Assembly (NCBI GenBank): GCA_001786575.1
Contig: MFRW01000001.1
Coordinates: 1 to 64,000, forward strand
Origin: Candidatus Moranbacteria bacterium RIFCSPHIGHO2_01_FULL_55_24
GTDB taxonomy: Bacteria > Patescibacteria > Paceibacteria > Moranbacterales > UBA1568
Length of the DNA: 64,000 bases
Reading direction: 5' to 3'
Shown here: piece after piece, positions 24,735 to 32,381 of the stretch
How positions within the stretch are numbered: position 1 is the stretch's first letter
How the letters are laid out: each line of letters starts with the position of its first letter
Notes under the pieces: model-generated
What the model was told of the DNA's origin: nothing
What the model saw: only the letters and a program-made list of their open reading frames with translations
Database searches by the model: none
Position numbers and translations under genes: made by a program

Positions 24735-25934
24735 ATGAACAGAAAATATCTCATCTTCGGAATTTTCGCGGTGTTTTTTCTCATTCTTGCGGGAGTAGCA
24801 TGGAACTATTTGGGATTGGATCGGAAAACCTCGACTCCGGGCGAGAAAGTCGTCTTGGATGAGAGGGAGAAAGTCTCTCCCGAGGATCAGACCGGAGCGG
24901 TCGCAGAGAAAGAGTGGGTGACAGAGACGGTCGCAGAAGGGCTCGTCGTCCCGTGGAGCCTCGCTTTTACGGCCGAGAACCGTATGCTGGTGACCGAGCG
25001 GCCGGGGAGGGTCCGGGCCATCGTGGACGGGGAGCTCCTCGAGAAACCGCTCTACACATTCAAGGACGTCTCTTCGACCGGCGAGGAGGGTCTCATGGGA
25101 CTTGCAATCGATCCGCACTACGCGGAGAACCGCTACCTCTACGTTTCTTATGCCTACGGCAGTCCGCTTCGGGTGAAGGTGGTGCGTCTCAAGGACGAGG
25201 GCGAAGCGCTTTCCGAGCCTACGGTGATTCTGGATAAGATTCCGGCCGCACAGTATCATGCCGGCTCGCGCCTGAAGTTCGGTCCTGATAAGGCTCTGTA
25301 CATCACGACGGGGGATGCCACGGATAAGGCGCTCGCCCAGAACATGCAGAGTCTTGCCGGGAAGATCCTCCGGATCAACACGGACGGCTCGATTCCGGAG
25401 GATAATCCGGATCCGGCGAGCCTGGTCTATAGCTACGGTCATCGCAATCCGCAGGGTATCGCTTGGGATCCGTATTCCGGAGAGATGTATGCGACGGAGC
25501 ATGGGCCAAGCGTTTTCGACGGTCCGGCCGGAGGCGATGAAGTGAACCATATCATGCCGGGCGCGAACTATGGTTGGCCGCTCGTCTCGCATGAGAAGAA
25601 GCTGGACGGTACCGAAGAGCCGCTGCTTCTCTTTACGCCGGCGATCGCGCCGTCCGGGGCGACGTTCTACTCGAGCGATAAGATCCCGCAGTTTACGGGG
25701 AAGTTCTTCTGGACAGCACTCAAGGGAGAAGGGGTGTTCATGGGAACGGTGGATGTGGAAGACCCGGATGATTTCGATGATTATGAGAAATTGCCGAACC
25801 TTGATTATGGGCGGATCCGCGACATCGTCGAGGGACCGGATGGTGCGTTGTATTTCCTGACGAGTAACCGGGACGGCCGCGGCAAGCCGCAAGCGGGGGA
25901 CGACAAAGTCATCCGGTTGAGAACCAAGGAATAA
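24735..25934 (+). CDS. membrane-anchored PQQ-dependent sugar dehydrogenase-like protein (GSDH/YliI family)
   Basis: 399 aa from ATG 24735, directly after a TATAAT box; an earlier start at 24720 overlaps that box. An N-terminal hydrophobic segment (about residues 6-26) anchors it outside the membrane. The rest is a six-bladed propeller: VPWSLAFTAENRMLVTERPGR, EEGLMGLAIDPHY, QYHAGSRLKFGPD, SYGHRNPQGIAWDP, EHGP and GANYGWPL, all typical of soluble glucose/sorbosone dehydrogenases. The active-site His in YHAGSR is kept. In the family PQQ oxidises sugars; CPR bacteria are not known to make PQQ, so the cofactor would be scavenged or the activity different. Confidence 0.85.
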   Translation: MNRKYLIFGIFAVFFLILAGVAWNYLGLDRKTSTPGEKVVLDEREKVSPEDQTGAVAEKEWVTETVAEGLVVPWSLAFTAENRMLVTERPGRVRAIVDGELLEKPLYTFKDVSSTGEEGLMGLAIDPHYAENRYLYVSYAYGSPLRVKVVRLKDEGEALSEPTVILDKIPAAQYHAGSRLKFGPDKALYITTGDATDKALAQNMQSLAGKILRINTDGSIPEDNPDPASLVYSYGHRNPQGIAWDPYSGEMYATEHGPSVFDGPAGGDEVNHIMPGANYGWPLVSHEKKLDGTEEPLLLFTPAIAPSGATFYSSDKIPQFTGKFFWTALKGEGVFMGTVDVEDPDDFDDYEKLPNLDYGRIRDIVEGPDGALYFLTSNRDGRGKPQAGDDKVIRLRTKE

Positions 25935-25952
25935 GCGAGTTGGGAAAAAGAA

Positions 25953-25981
25953 AAGACCCTCTTTCGGGAGGGTCTTTTTTC
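25953..25981. terminator. bidirectional intrinsic terminator
   Basis: Perfect 9-bp stem AAGACCCTC / GAGGGTCTT, T run on the plus strand and A run before the stem, between convergent genes. Confidence 0.88.
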
Positions 25982-26000
25982 TCTTTTTCTCTAAGGAAAG

Positions 26001-26546
26001 TTAGGCCTTGTTTTCCTGGAGATACTTGAGCATAGTGTCCGCGTCGCTTACTTCGAACGGATCATCCTGGCAGTTGTCGGAGTAGCCCTTCTCGACGAAC
26101 ATCTGCTTGATCGTCCCGTCCTCGACGTACATGGAGTAGCGCCAGGAACGGTCGCCGAAGCCCAAGTTCTCTTTCCGGACGAGCATTCCCATCTTGCGGG
26201 TGAATTCGGCGTTTCCGTCGGGAAGCATGAAGACCTTCTGGGCACCCAGCTTGTCTGCCCATTGCTTCATGACGTAAGCATCGTTGACGGAGAGGCAGAT
26301 GACTTCGTCTACGCCGAGCGCTTTGAATTCATCGTATTTGGCCTCATAGCCCGGAACGTGCGTCGAAGAGCAGGTCGGAGTGAAGGCGCCAGGCAGAGCG
26401 AAGAGTACGATCTTCTTGCCTTTGAACACATCATCGGTCGTGAGATCCTGCCAGCGGTAAGGATTCTCTCCGCCGACGGATTCATCGCGGACGCGGGTCT
26501 TGAAGACGACGTCCGGCACTTTCTGGTTGACTAAAGTATGCGACAT
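26001..26546 (-). CDS. peroxiredoxin, Prx5 type
   Basis: 181 aa. Peroxidatic cysteine in PGAFTPTCSSTHVPGY (about residue 59), then VDEVICLSVNDAYVMKQW and GMLVRKENLGFGDRSWRY, all Prx5/AhpE-like redoxin hallmarks. A further cysteine in SDNCQDDPFEVSDAD may be the resolving residue. Prx5 reduces hydrogen and alkyl peroxides with thiol donors in the cytosol. It has its own promoter (TGTCAA/ATTTTA read on the minus strand) and shares the terminator with the GSDH-like gene. Confidence 0.93.
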   Translation of the reverse strand: MSHTLVNQKVPDVVFKTRVRDESVGGENPYRWQDLTTDDVFKGKKIVLFALPGAFTPTCSSTHVPGYEAKYDEFKALGVDEVICLSVNDAYVMKQWADKLGAQKVFMLPDGNAEFTRKMGMLVRKENLGFGDRSWRYSMYVEDGTIKQMFVEKGYSDNCQDDPFEVSDADTMLKYLQENKA

Positions 26547-26592
26547 ACGTTTGAAAAAAATGATTATTTCGGATGCCTTGAAGCATCACTTT

Positions 26593-26620
26593 ATTTTACC
26601 TTACCGGAAACGGGTGTCAA
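26593..26620 (-). promoter_or_regulatory. promoter of the peroxiredoxin gene
   Basis: Minus strand: TTGACA (26615-26620), 16-bp spacer, TAAAAT (26593-26598). Confidence 0.75.
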
Positions 26621-26651
26621 GCAGCTTTCTCGAAATGTGGTGTAATATTTT

Positions 26652-27767
26652 TCAGCGAAGAGAAGTGTAGCCTCCTGGTATGCCTTCTTTCGAGAGGATG
26701 ATCTGCCAGAGCTGGTTCTTGCGCGCCCTGAATGAGGCGGCGCAGGAAAGGAGGTAATACTTCCACATGCGCCGGAAGCGCTCACGGTAATTCTTCTGCA
26801 GTTCCGGCCAGGCGGCTTCGAAATTCCGATGCCATGCCATGAGCGTCTTGTCGTAGTCGGCGCCGAAGTTATGCCAGTCTTCCATGACGAACAGTCCTTC
26901 GATGGACTTGCCGATCTGGCTTGTAGAGGGAAGCATGCCGTTCGGGAAGATGTAGCGGTCGAGCCAGGAGTCTGTCCTCCGGACAGAAGTGTTGCTGCCG
27001 ATGGTATGGAGGAGAAAGCGTCCGTCTCTCTTGAGCAGCCGGGAAGCTGTTTCCATATAGGTACGGTAATTCTTGGACCCGACGTGCTCGAACATGCCGA
27101 GAGAGACGATATGATCGAATGCTCCGGATGTCTCCCGGTAGTCTTCCAAGCGGATTTCTACCGGAAGTCCGGCGCAAAGTTCTCTGGCGAGTGCGGCCTG
27201 TTCCTGGGAAATGGTGATGCCGACTACCTCTACTCCGTAGCGCTCGGCGGCAAAACGAGCGAAGCTGCCCCAACCGCAGCCGATATCCAGCACTTTCTGT
27301 CCCGGCCGGAGGCCGAGTTTCCGGCAGACGAGATCGAGCTTGGCTTCCTGGGCCTGATTGAGGCTGTCCGTGTCTTTCCAATAGCCGCACGTATAGACAA
27401 GTCGCTTATCCAGCATGGCCTGATAGAGGTCGTTCCCGATGTCGTAGTGGCGTTCGCCGACTTGGAAAGCGCGCCGCTTCGATTGGCGGTTCAGGAGAAG
27501 GGAAGAGAAGAAAAAGAAAAGTTCCGGCAGGGAGAAGACTTGCTTCTTGTTGAGCCCTGCTTGGAATATCCGAGTGAAGAATTCATCGAGAGCCGGCACA
27601 TCCCACCAGCCATCCATATAGGACTCGCCGAGGCCTAAGGAACCCTCCCGGAACACCCGCGAGAAAAAACGCTCGTCATGGACCGTAAGATCCCACGGCC
27701 GTGAACCGCCGATCTCGATGTCGGCTTTGGCAAGCAATTCCGCCGCTTTTTTCTCGAGTGTTTCCAT
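26652..27767 (-). CDS. cfa: cyclopropane-fatty-acyl-phospholipid synthase
   Basis: 371 aa. SAM-binding motif KVLDIGCGWGSFARFAA (about residues 158-174), GLGESYMDGWWD near the N-terminus, KRLVYTCGYW, and GMFEHVGSKNYRTYM, all Cfa signatures. It transfers a methylene from S-adenosylmethionine to unsaturated acyl chains of membrane lipids. The catalytic region is complete. CPR bacteria are thought to lack fatty acid synthesis, so the enzyme would act on lipids acquired from a host or community. A TATAAT lies on the minus strand at 27822-27827. Confidence 0.93.
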   Translation of the reverse strand: METLEKKAAELLAKADIEIGGSRPWDLTVHDERFFSRVFREGSLGLGESYMDGWWDVPALDEFFTRIFQAGLNKKQVFSLPELFFFFSSLLLNRQSKRRAFQVGERHYDIGNDLYQAMLDKRLVYTCGYWKDTDSLNQAQEAKLDLVCRKLGLRPGQKVLDIGCGWGSFARFAAERYGVEVVGITISQEQAALARELCAGLPVEIRLEDYRETSGAFDHIVSLGMFEHVGSKNYRTYMETASRLLKRDGRFLLHTIGSNTSVRRTDSWLDRYIFPNGMLPSTSQIGKSIEGLFVMEDWHNFGADYDKTLMAWHRNFEAAWPELQKNYRERFRRMWKYYLLSCAASFRARKNQLWQIILSKEGIPGGYTSLR

Positions 27768-27912
27768 ACGCCGAAGCGAAAGAGAGTTCTTCCTGGAAAA
27801 GACGAAAAGGTATTGGAGTGTATTATAGAATATCCGGAAAATCCTGCATAGGGCCTCCGGACATGTTTCTACAGAGGGGTTCCAAGGAATCGGCTTTGTC
27901 TGATCCAGACAC

Positions 27913-27940
27913 TAAAAAACCGCCCCATGAAGGGCGGTTT
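27913..27940 (-). terminator. intrinsic terminator of csp
   Basis: Perfect 8-bp stem AACCGCCC / GGGCGGTT with a 6-base loop and a T run on the minus strand. Confidence 0.85.
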
Positions 27941-27956
27941 TAGGTATCGGGGCCGA

Positions 27957-28154
27957 TTAGGCGCGGGATACGTTGGTAGCTGCTGGGCCTTTCTCACCTT
28001 GGGTCACTTCGAAAGTAACCTTGTCTCCGACCTGGAGCTCGTTGAAAGTAACGCCAGAGAGCTCGTTCGAATGGAAAAACAGGTCCTTTTCCTCGCCTTC
28101 GCGAGAAATGAATCCGAATCCCTTTTCCGTGAGCGTCTTGATTGTTCCGTCCAT
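27957..28154 (-). CDS. csp: cold-shock domain protein
   Basis: 65 aa, the whole protein is one cold-shock OB fold. RNP1 is KGFGFI and RNP2 is DLFFHSNEL; the C-terminus EKGPAATNVSRA is typical. These proteins bind single-stranded RNA/DNA as RNA chaperones. It has its own terminator and a leader of more than 50 bases. Confidence 0.95.
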   Translation of the reverse strand: MDGTIKTLTEKGFGFISREGEEKDLFFHSNELSGVTFNELQVGDKVTFEVTQGEKGPAATNVSRA

Positions 28155-28411
28155 AGTTTTATGTGTGGGCTATAGTTGCTTTGAAATTCGACGACGTTTC
28201 ATTCTGCGTTAATTGCATGTGCTAAGAATAACACATACTGGGAAAAAGTAAAGGAGGAGGGGAATTCGATCCCTATCCATCTGACAATACCATAAATAAA
28301 AAAGCCCCTAGGAGGCTTGTTTATTTGTGTATGTTGGGCTTATTGGATGCGTTCGGAACTGTGAATTGGAAAGAGGTAGCCACTGAGCTAAAAAGCTTAG
28401 ATTTATTTTAG
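28155..28411. other. AT-rich intergenic stretch
   Basis: About 257 bases with clearly lower GC than the flanks. It contains the minus-strand terminator of the nuclease-like gene (28295-28320, AAGCC/GGCTT stem with T run) and the csp leader. A segment with GTAGCCACTGAGCTAAAAAGC resembles a tRNA D-arm on the minus strand, but no complete tRNA can be folded. Confidence 0.5.
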
Positions 28412-29017
28412 TTAGTTAGAGGATTTTAGAACAATCTTTATTAATTTATATTTCGATTCTTCTATTACAAGAATAATTTTTCTGAATGGAGATTTGAGAG
28501 TATTAGATTCTTCTTGTTTGCGAAGATAGGCAAGTATTTCAGATTTTTGCTTATCTATTCCAGCAACTAAATCACCACTGTCGTATATTAGTAAATCAAT
28601 ACTTTCTAAAGTTTTATCGTATTGAGAATACTTTGAGTTTTTACTCGCTACTAATCTCTTTAAAGCTTCTATCCTTTCTGGACTTTGAGGTAAAGACCTC
28701 AGCACCCCAGCAGATAGCGGTGTTTCTGTTCCGTCATCCTCAATCTTAAATATAGTATCAATGACTTTTAAGTTCCCTATATCTTCCTTATGAATGAAGT
28801 TTTTGCTAAGGAGTCTGCCAACATAATTTGGAATATTTTTAAATCTACCACTAGTGGGGGTGTCAAAATACTGTGTAACTTCAACCCCGAAAAGGATGTT
28901 GCTAGAATTATCCTTTAATATAAAATCTGGATTTTCAGAGGAATTGATGAGGCTATATTCAGACTCAGGATAAAAAGTCCTTAGTATTTTAAGCTCACCT
29001 GGCTTCTTTTTATTCAT
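28412..29017 (-). CDS. AT-rich gene of foreign look, possible PD-(D/E)xK-like nuclease
   Basis: 201 aa from ATG 29017. A longer frame to 29104 only translates the tRNA-Gln and is rejected. Base composition is far more AT-rich than all neighbours, with AUA/UUA-type codons, a sign of recent acquisition. The segment NPDFILKDNSSNILFGVEVTQ has the shape of a PD-(D/E)xK nuclease core (Asp, then Glu-x-Thr after a strand), with Thr instead of Lys. The C-terminal FRKIILVIEESKYKLI is a strand-helix end. No family is recognised. It starts 14 bases after the 3' end of tRNA-Gln and is probably co-transcribed with it. Confidence 0.55.
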   Translation of the reverse strand: MNKKKPGELKILRTFYPESEYSLINSSENPDFILKDNSSNILFGVEVTQYFDTPTSGRFKNIPNYVGRLLSKNFIHKEDIGNLKVIDTIFKIEDDGTETPLSAGVLRSLPQSPERIEALKRLVASKNSKYSQYDKTLESIDLLIYDSGDLVAGIDKQKSEILAYLRKQEESNTLKSPFRKIILVIEESKYKLIKIVLKSSN

Positions 29018-29031
29018 ACTTCTAGATCTAG

Positions 29032-29103
29032 CTGGGGAGGAAGGGATCGAACCTTCGCATGGGGGCTTCAAAGGCCCCTGCCTTACCGCTTGGCTACTCC
29101 CCA
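29032..29103 (-). tRNA. trnQ: tRNA-Gln(UUG)
   Basis: A complete cloverleaf on the minus strand: acceptor TGGGGAG / CTCCCCA, D-arm AGCCAAGCGGTAAGGC, anticodon stem GGGGC / GCCCC with loop CTTTGAA (anticodon TTG), T-arm with GGTTCGATCC. No CCA is encoded. It lies between dnaX and the AT-rich nuclease-like gene. Glutamine tRNA fits with GatB in this window, since Gln-tRNA would be made by amidation. Confidence 0.95.
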
Positions 29104-29117
29104 AGAAGCGTCTTAGT

Positions 29118-30761
29118 TTAGACGCTTTCAGCGATGCGTCCGCCGAGCATGCTCATGGCCTGGCTGATGAGGGGATTGTCCGAAAGAGATTCTCTGGGAG
29201 AATTCTTCTGCGATCCCTCGGCTACGATGACACGGAGGCGGATTTTTGTCCCTAAAATCCTATCAAACGCCTCCATGAGTGTCAATTGATTGTGGGCTTC
29301 ATCGAGACGCTCTTTGTGGAAAGGATAACGGACGGCGATCACGAGGAAGTTGTCTTCCAGCGAGCGCGGTTCCGCCGTCGAAAGAGCGAGAGAAAGCGAG
29401 GCGTTCAGGTCCTTGGCGGTACCGAGGAAGCGCTGCCAATGCTCCCGTATGTCCTCGATGCTGAAAGAAAGCTTTTCTGGGGCAGAGGTTTCAGTTTCGC
29501 TAAGGGTGTTTTTTGTCGTTGTGGCTGTTTTTGTTTGGGATTTTTTTGGCGTTTCTCTCGTTTCTTTCTGCGGCTGGCTGGGGGCTTCCGGCGCGCCTTC
29601 CTGTTCTCCTCCCGGCGCGTCTCCGGGATTTCCCGGTTGCGGTCCTGGTCCGGCTAGAGGAGGGGTTTTCGGAGCGAGAAGAGTGATGATCTTCACGACC
29701 GCGATTTCCAGCGGAAGCTCGAGGATGACGGTGTTCTTGCTTTCGCGTTGGGCGATCTGGAGGATTTCCAGCATGGAAACGACCTCATTCGGAGAAAACG
29801 CCTGGGCGAGAAGGAGGATGTCGCTCTTGTCGGTTTCGCTTAGGTGAGGGAGGGCTTCCAGGCCGCGCTCCGGCTCGGCAGATACGAGAAGCAAGTCGCG
29901 CAGATAGTGGATGAGCGCTGTGAGGAACACCGAGAGATCACGGCCGTCCTGGGAGAGGGTGCGCACGAAGGCGAGTGCAGAAGGGAGGTCGCGCTCGGCG
30001 ATGCGGGAGAGGAGGTTGTGGAAGGCATCTCGGCGAGCTGTCCCGAGAATCTCGATCACCTGGGCCTCTGTGATCTTCCCTTGGCCGAGGGAGGATATCT
30101 GGGTGAGGAGGGATTCGGCGTCGCGCATGCCGCCTTCTGCAGCGAGAGCGATCATTTCGAGAGCGCCTTTCTCGATCTTGAACTTTTCTTCTTTCGCGAT
30201 CTTCTCCAGCTTGGCGACGATATCGGCAATCGGGAAACGGGAGAGGTCGAAGCGCTGGCAGCGGGACAGGATGGTGTCGGGTATCTTATGGAGCGCCGTC
30301 GTGGCGAGGATGAAGAGCGCGTGGCGAGGAGGCTCTTCGAGGGTTTTCAGGAGCGCATTCCAGGCTCCGGCAGAGAGCATATGCACCTCGTCGATGATGT
30401 AGATCTTGTGGGACCCCAGAGAAGGCGGGAGCGCGATGGTCTCGCGCAGCTCGCGGATGTTGTCGACGCCGGTATGGGAAGCGGCATCGATCTCGATGAT
30501 ATCGAGCGAGCGGCCTTCGCTCATGAGGATGCAGTGCTCGCATTTGCCGCAGGGCTCCGCGCCTTTCCGATCCAAACAGTTCACTGCTTTCGCGAAGATG
30601 CGGGCCAGGGTCGTCTTGCCGGTCCCGCGCGGCCCGGTGAAGAGGTAGGCTTGGCCGACTTTGCCGAGGCGTAAAGCGTTCTCGAGCGTGGTAACGATGT
30701 GTTTCTGTCCGACAACGTCGGAGAATGTCTGCGGGCGATACTTCCGATACAGGGTAGTCAT
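29118..30761 (-). CDS. dnaX: DNA polymerase III gamma/tau subunit
   Basis: 547 aa. AAA+ clamp-loader domain: Walker A GPRGTGKTTLARIF (about 43-56), four-cysteine zinc module (NCLDRKGAEPCGKCEHC), Walker B IYIIDEVHML, sensor region LATTALHKIPDTILSRCQRFDL. Domain III follows to about 365, then a low-complexity linker (370-430) and a C-terminal domain resembling the tau polymerase-binding part. It loads the beta clamp. A run of seven A in the mRNA (29541-29547) at codons 406-407, inside the linker, would on a -1 slip end after 13 codons at 29500, giving a gamma-like 420-residue product. Confidence 0.95.
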   Translation of the reverse strand: MTTLYRKYRPQTFSDVVGQKHIVTTLENALRLGKVGQAYLFTGPRGTGKTTLARIFAKAVNCLDRKGAEPCGKCEHCILMSEGRSLDIIEIDAASHTGVDNIRELRETIALPPSLGSHKIYIIDEVHMLSAGAWNALLKTLEEPPRHALFILATTALHKIPDTILSRCQRFDLSRFPIADIVAKLEKIAKEEKFKIEKGALEMIALAAEGGMRDAESLLTQISSLGQGKITEAQVIEILGTARRDAFHNLLSRIAERDLPSALAFVRTLSQDGRDLSVFLTALIHYLRDLLLVSAEPERGLEALPHLSETDKSDILLLAQAFSPNEVVSMLEILQIAQRESKNTVILELPLEIAVVKIITLLAPKTPPLAGPGPQPGNPGDAPGGEQEGAPEAPSQPQKETRETPKKSQTKTATTTKNTLSETETSAPEKLSFSIEDIREHWQRFLGTAKDLNASLSLALSTAEPRSLEDNFLVIAVRYPFHKERLDEAHNQLTLMEAFDRILGTKIRLRVIVAEGSQKNSPRESLSDNPLISQAMSMLGGRIAESV

Positions 30762-30825
30762 AGTGAGCGGGGTCTTAGGAAAAAGGAGGAGTTGTTTTCT
30801 CTTATTATACAGCCATCAAGGGAAG

Positions 30826-30857
30826 AAAAAAAGCCTCGTAAGAAAGAGGCTTTTTCA
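30826..30857 (-). terminator. intrinsic terminator after gtrA-like gene
   Basis: Perfect 10-bp stem AAAAAGCCTC / GAGGCTTTTT with an 8-base loop; symmetrical A/T flanks allow both directions. Confidence 0.85.
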
Positions 30858-30881
30858 GTCCCTTATATCCCTTGGAAGGCG

Positions 30882-31343
30882 TTATTTCTTGAAGACGAAG
30901 AACTTGTAGCCGACGAAGTTCCAGACAAGCGAGAGGCCGGTTGCCATAAGTTTGGCGACGTTGGCCCAGAGAACTGCCGAGAGGCCGAAGAGCGGCGGGA
31001 TGAAGTAGGTGATGCCGGAGAGCACGCCGCCGTTTATGATGATGCCGACGACGCTTACGGCCAAGAACTGGGAGAATTTCACCGGCTCTTTCTCCGAAAC
31101 ACTCTTGTCTTCGAAGGTCCAGCGCTTGTTCATGAAGTAGCTGTTGATGACAGCCACGGAGAAGGAGATGGTGTTCAGGACGAAGAGCTCGATTCCGGCG
31201 GTAATCCCGGTCAGATAGATGAGGATATTCAGTACGAGGAAATCGATTCCCGTATTGACGCCGCCGACGATGATGAATTTGGAAAACTGCTTAACAAGCT
31301 TCGCGAGCGGATTCTGGGCCGCCTGGGTCTGGATAGTATCCAT
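30882..31343 (-). CDS. GtrA-like family membrane protein
   Basis: 153 aa with four hydrophobic segments. Pattern: KFIIVGGVNTGIDFLVLNIL at the start, SFSVAVINSYFMNKRWTFED in the middle, and FVGYKFFVFK at the end, the conserved GtrA layout. The family moves lipid-linked sugars across the membrane for polysaccharide or protein glycosylation. It is 25 bases downstream of an unknown gene and in the same orientation. Confidence 0.9.
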   Translation of the reverse strand: MDTIQTQAAQNPLAKLVKQFSKFIIVGGVNTGIDFLVLNILIYLTGITAGIELFVLNTISFSVAVINSYFMNKRWTFEDKSVSEKEPVKFSQFLAVSVVGIIINGGVLSGITYFIPPLFGLSAVLWANVAKLMATGLSLVWNFVGYKFFVFKK

Positions 31344-31367
31344 GTTTCTGGAATAAAAATTTATAGC

Positions 31368-32159
31368 TTACTTCCCCTGATTGATTTCCTTCTCTATGTC
31401 TTCCATGTCTCTCACCCAAGAATTGAGAAGAGAAGACCGACCGGTCTTTTCTTCTTCCGAGGCGTTGTGGAATGTCATGGCAGAACCGCCCTGGCCTTCT
31501 TCGGAATTGTCGGAAATATCCAGATCTTTCTTCCAGCTGTTCACGACACTGTTCGATTCCGCGGCTTTTTGGAATTCACCCTGCCAATCCTTGTGAGCGC
31601 CCTTCTGGATGATGTTCTCTATGGCGGCCCAGGAGGCGTCGAGGTCGCGCGGAAGGACAACGGCTACCTCGTCTCCCGGGATAGCCTTGAAGTAGGTGAT
31701 GGAAGCGAGCAGGATGCGGTACGGCTTGCCGTTCGCGAGGACGTAATAGTTCCCGTTCTCGTCCTGGGTGACGATCCCGATCGCATGGCGCCGCTCGATG
31801 GGGCCGATCTGCTTGTAGAGGAAGGTGCCATCGGGAGTGATGGTGAGCTTCAGCATATCGCCCTCGACCAGCTTGGATTTCGAGGCGTAATTGGCCGGAA
31901 CAGGGTATTGCTTGCCATCGGTGCCGGTCATCAGCTGGCCGTCGAAAGTGCCTTCGACCACAGTGCCGTCTTCAGGGCTGCCGACCTCTGTTTTGCGCGG
32001 CCGGCCTGTCTTTTTCTTGCCTTCCAACTGGAGGAGCATGGCCTTGGCGCCCTGGATAGTCTTTTCGGCGTTCAAGACCATATCGCGGAGGGCCTGGATT
32101 TTCATGGCGCGGTCCGCTTCGTTCGGAGGTTCTTCGTCGTGGGGGTTTATTTTTGTCAT
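31368..32159 (-). CDS. conserved-looking unknown protein with AT-hook-like motif
   Basis: 263 aa from ATG 32159; a longer frame runs into the divergent promoter region and is rejected. The N-terminal part is a helix (ALRDMVLNAEKTIQGAKAMLLQLE) followed by KKKTGRPRKTE, which resembles an AT-hook (GRP core). The middle (about 75-200) is a beta-rich region with two GxxY/xPVPANY-type strands, possibly an OB- or SH3-like fold. The C-terminal third is acidic and disordered, ending with LLNSWVRDMEDIEKEI. Soluble. I do not recognise a family; DNA binding is suggested only by the GRPRK motif. Confidence 0.6.
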   Translation of the reverse strand: MTKINPHDEEPPNEADRAMKIQALRDMVLNAEKTIQGAKAMLLQLEGKKKTGRPRKTEVGSPEDGTVVEGTFDGQLMTGTDGKQYPVPANYASKSKLVEGDMLKLTITPDGTFLYKQIGPIERRHAIGIVTQDENGNYYVLANGKPYRILLASITYFKAIPGDEVAVVLPRDLDASWAAIENIIQKGAHKDWQGEFQKAAESNSVVNSWKKDLDISDNSEEGQGGSAMTFHNASEEEKTGRSSLLNSWVRDMEDIEKEINQGK

Positions 32160-32305
32160 AACTTTTATTTTGGGGCGCAGAACCTGGTTCTGCTTTTCAT
32201 GTCTATTATAAATGGGGGAGGATTTCTTGACAAGCAACGCAAGAAGTTTTCTGATGATGATTTCCGGGAGAAAGTGCCGCTTTTTTCCGGGGAAGGCCCA
32301 GACTC

Positions 32306-32335
32306 TTGACAAAAATACAGAACGTGCGTTAATAT
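32306..32335 (+). promoter_or_regulatory. promoter of the sigma-4/HARE regulator
   Basis: TTGACA (32306-32311), 18-bp spacer, TAATAT (32330-32335). Confidence 0.75.
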
Positions 32336-32381
32336 AAGTTGATTCCTTCGGGAGCATTATTCATCTAAATAGACAGCTTGT

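Noticed and set aside
28256..28400. Second tRNA on the minus strand near the AT-rich gene
   Set aside because: D-arm-like and T-arm-like pieces occur, but acceptor and anticodon stems cannot be paired. At most a remnant.
29018..29104. N-terminal extension of the AT-rich gene through tRNA-Gln
   Set aside because: The extra 29 codons only translate the tRNA; the next ATG gives a natural start.
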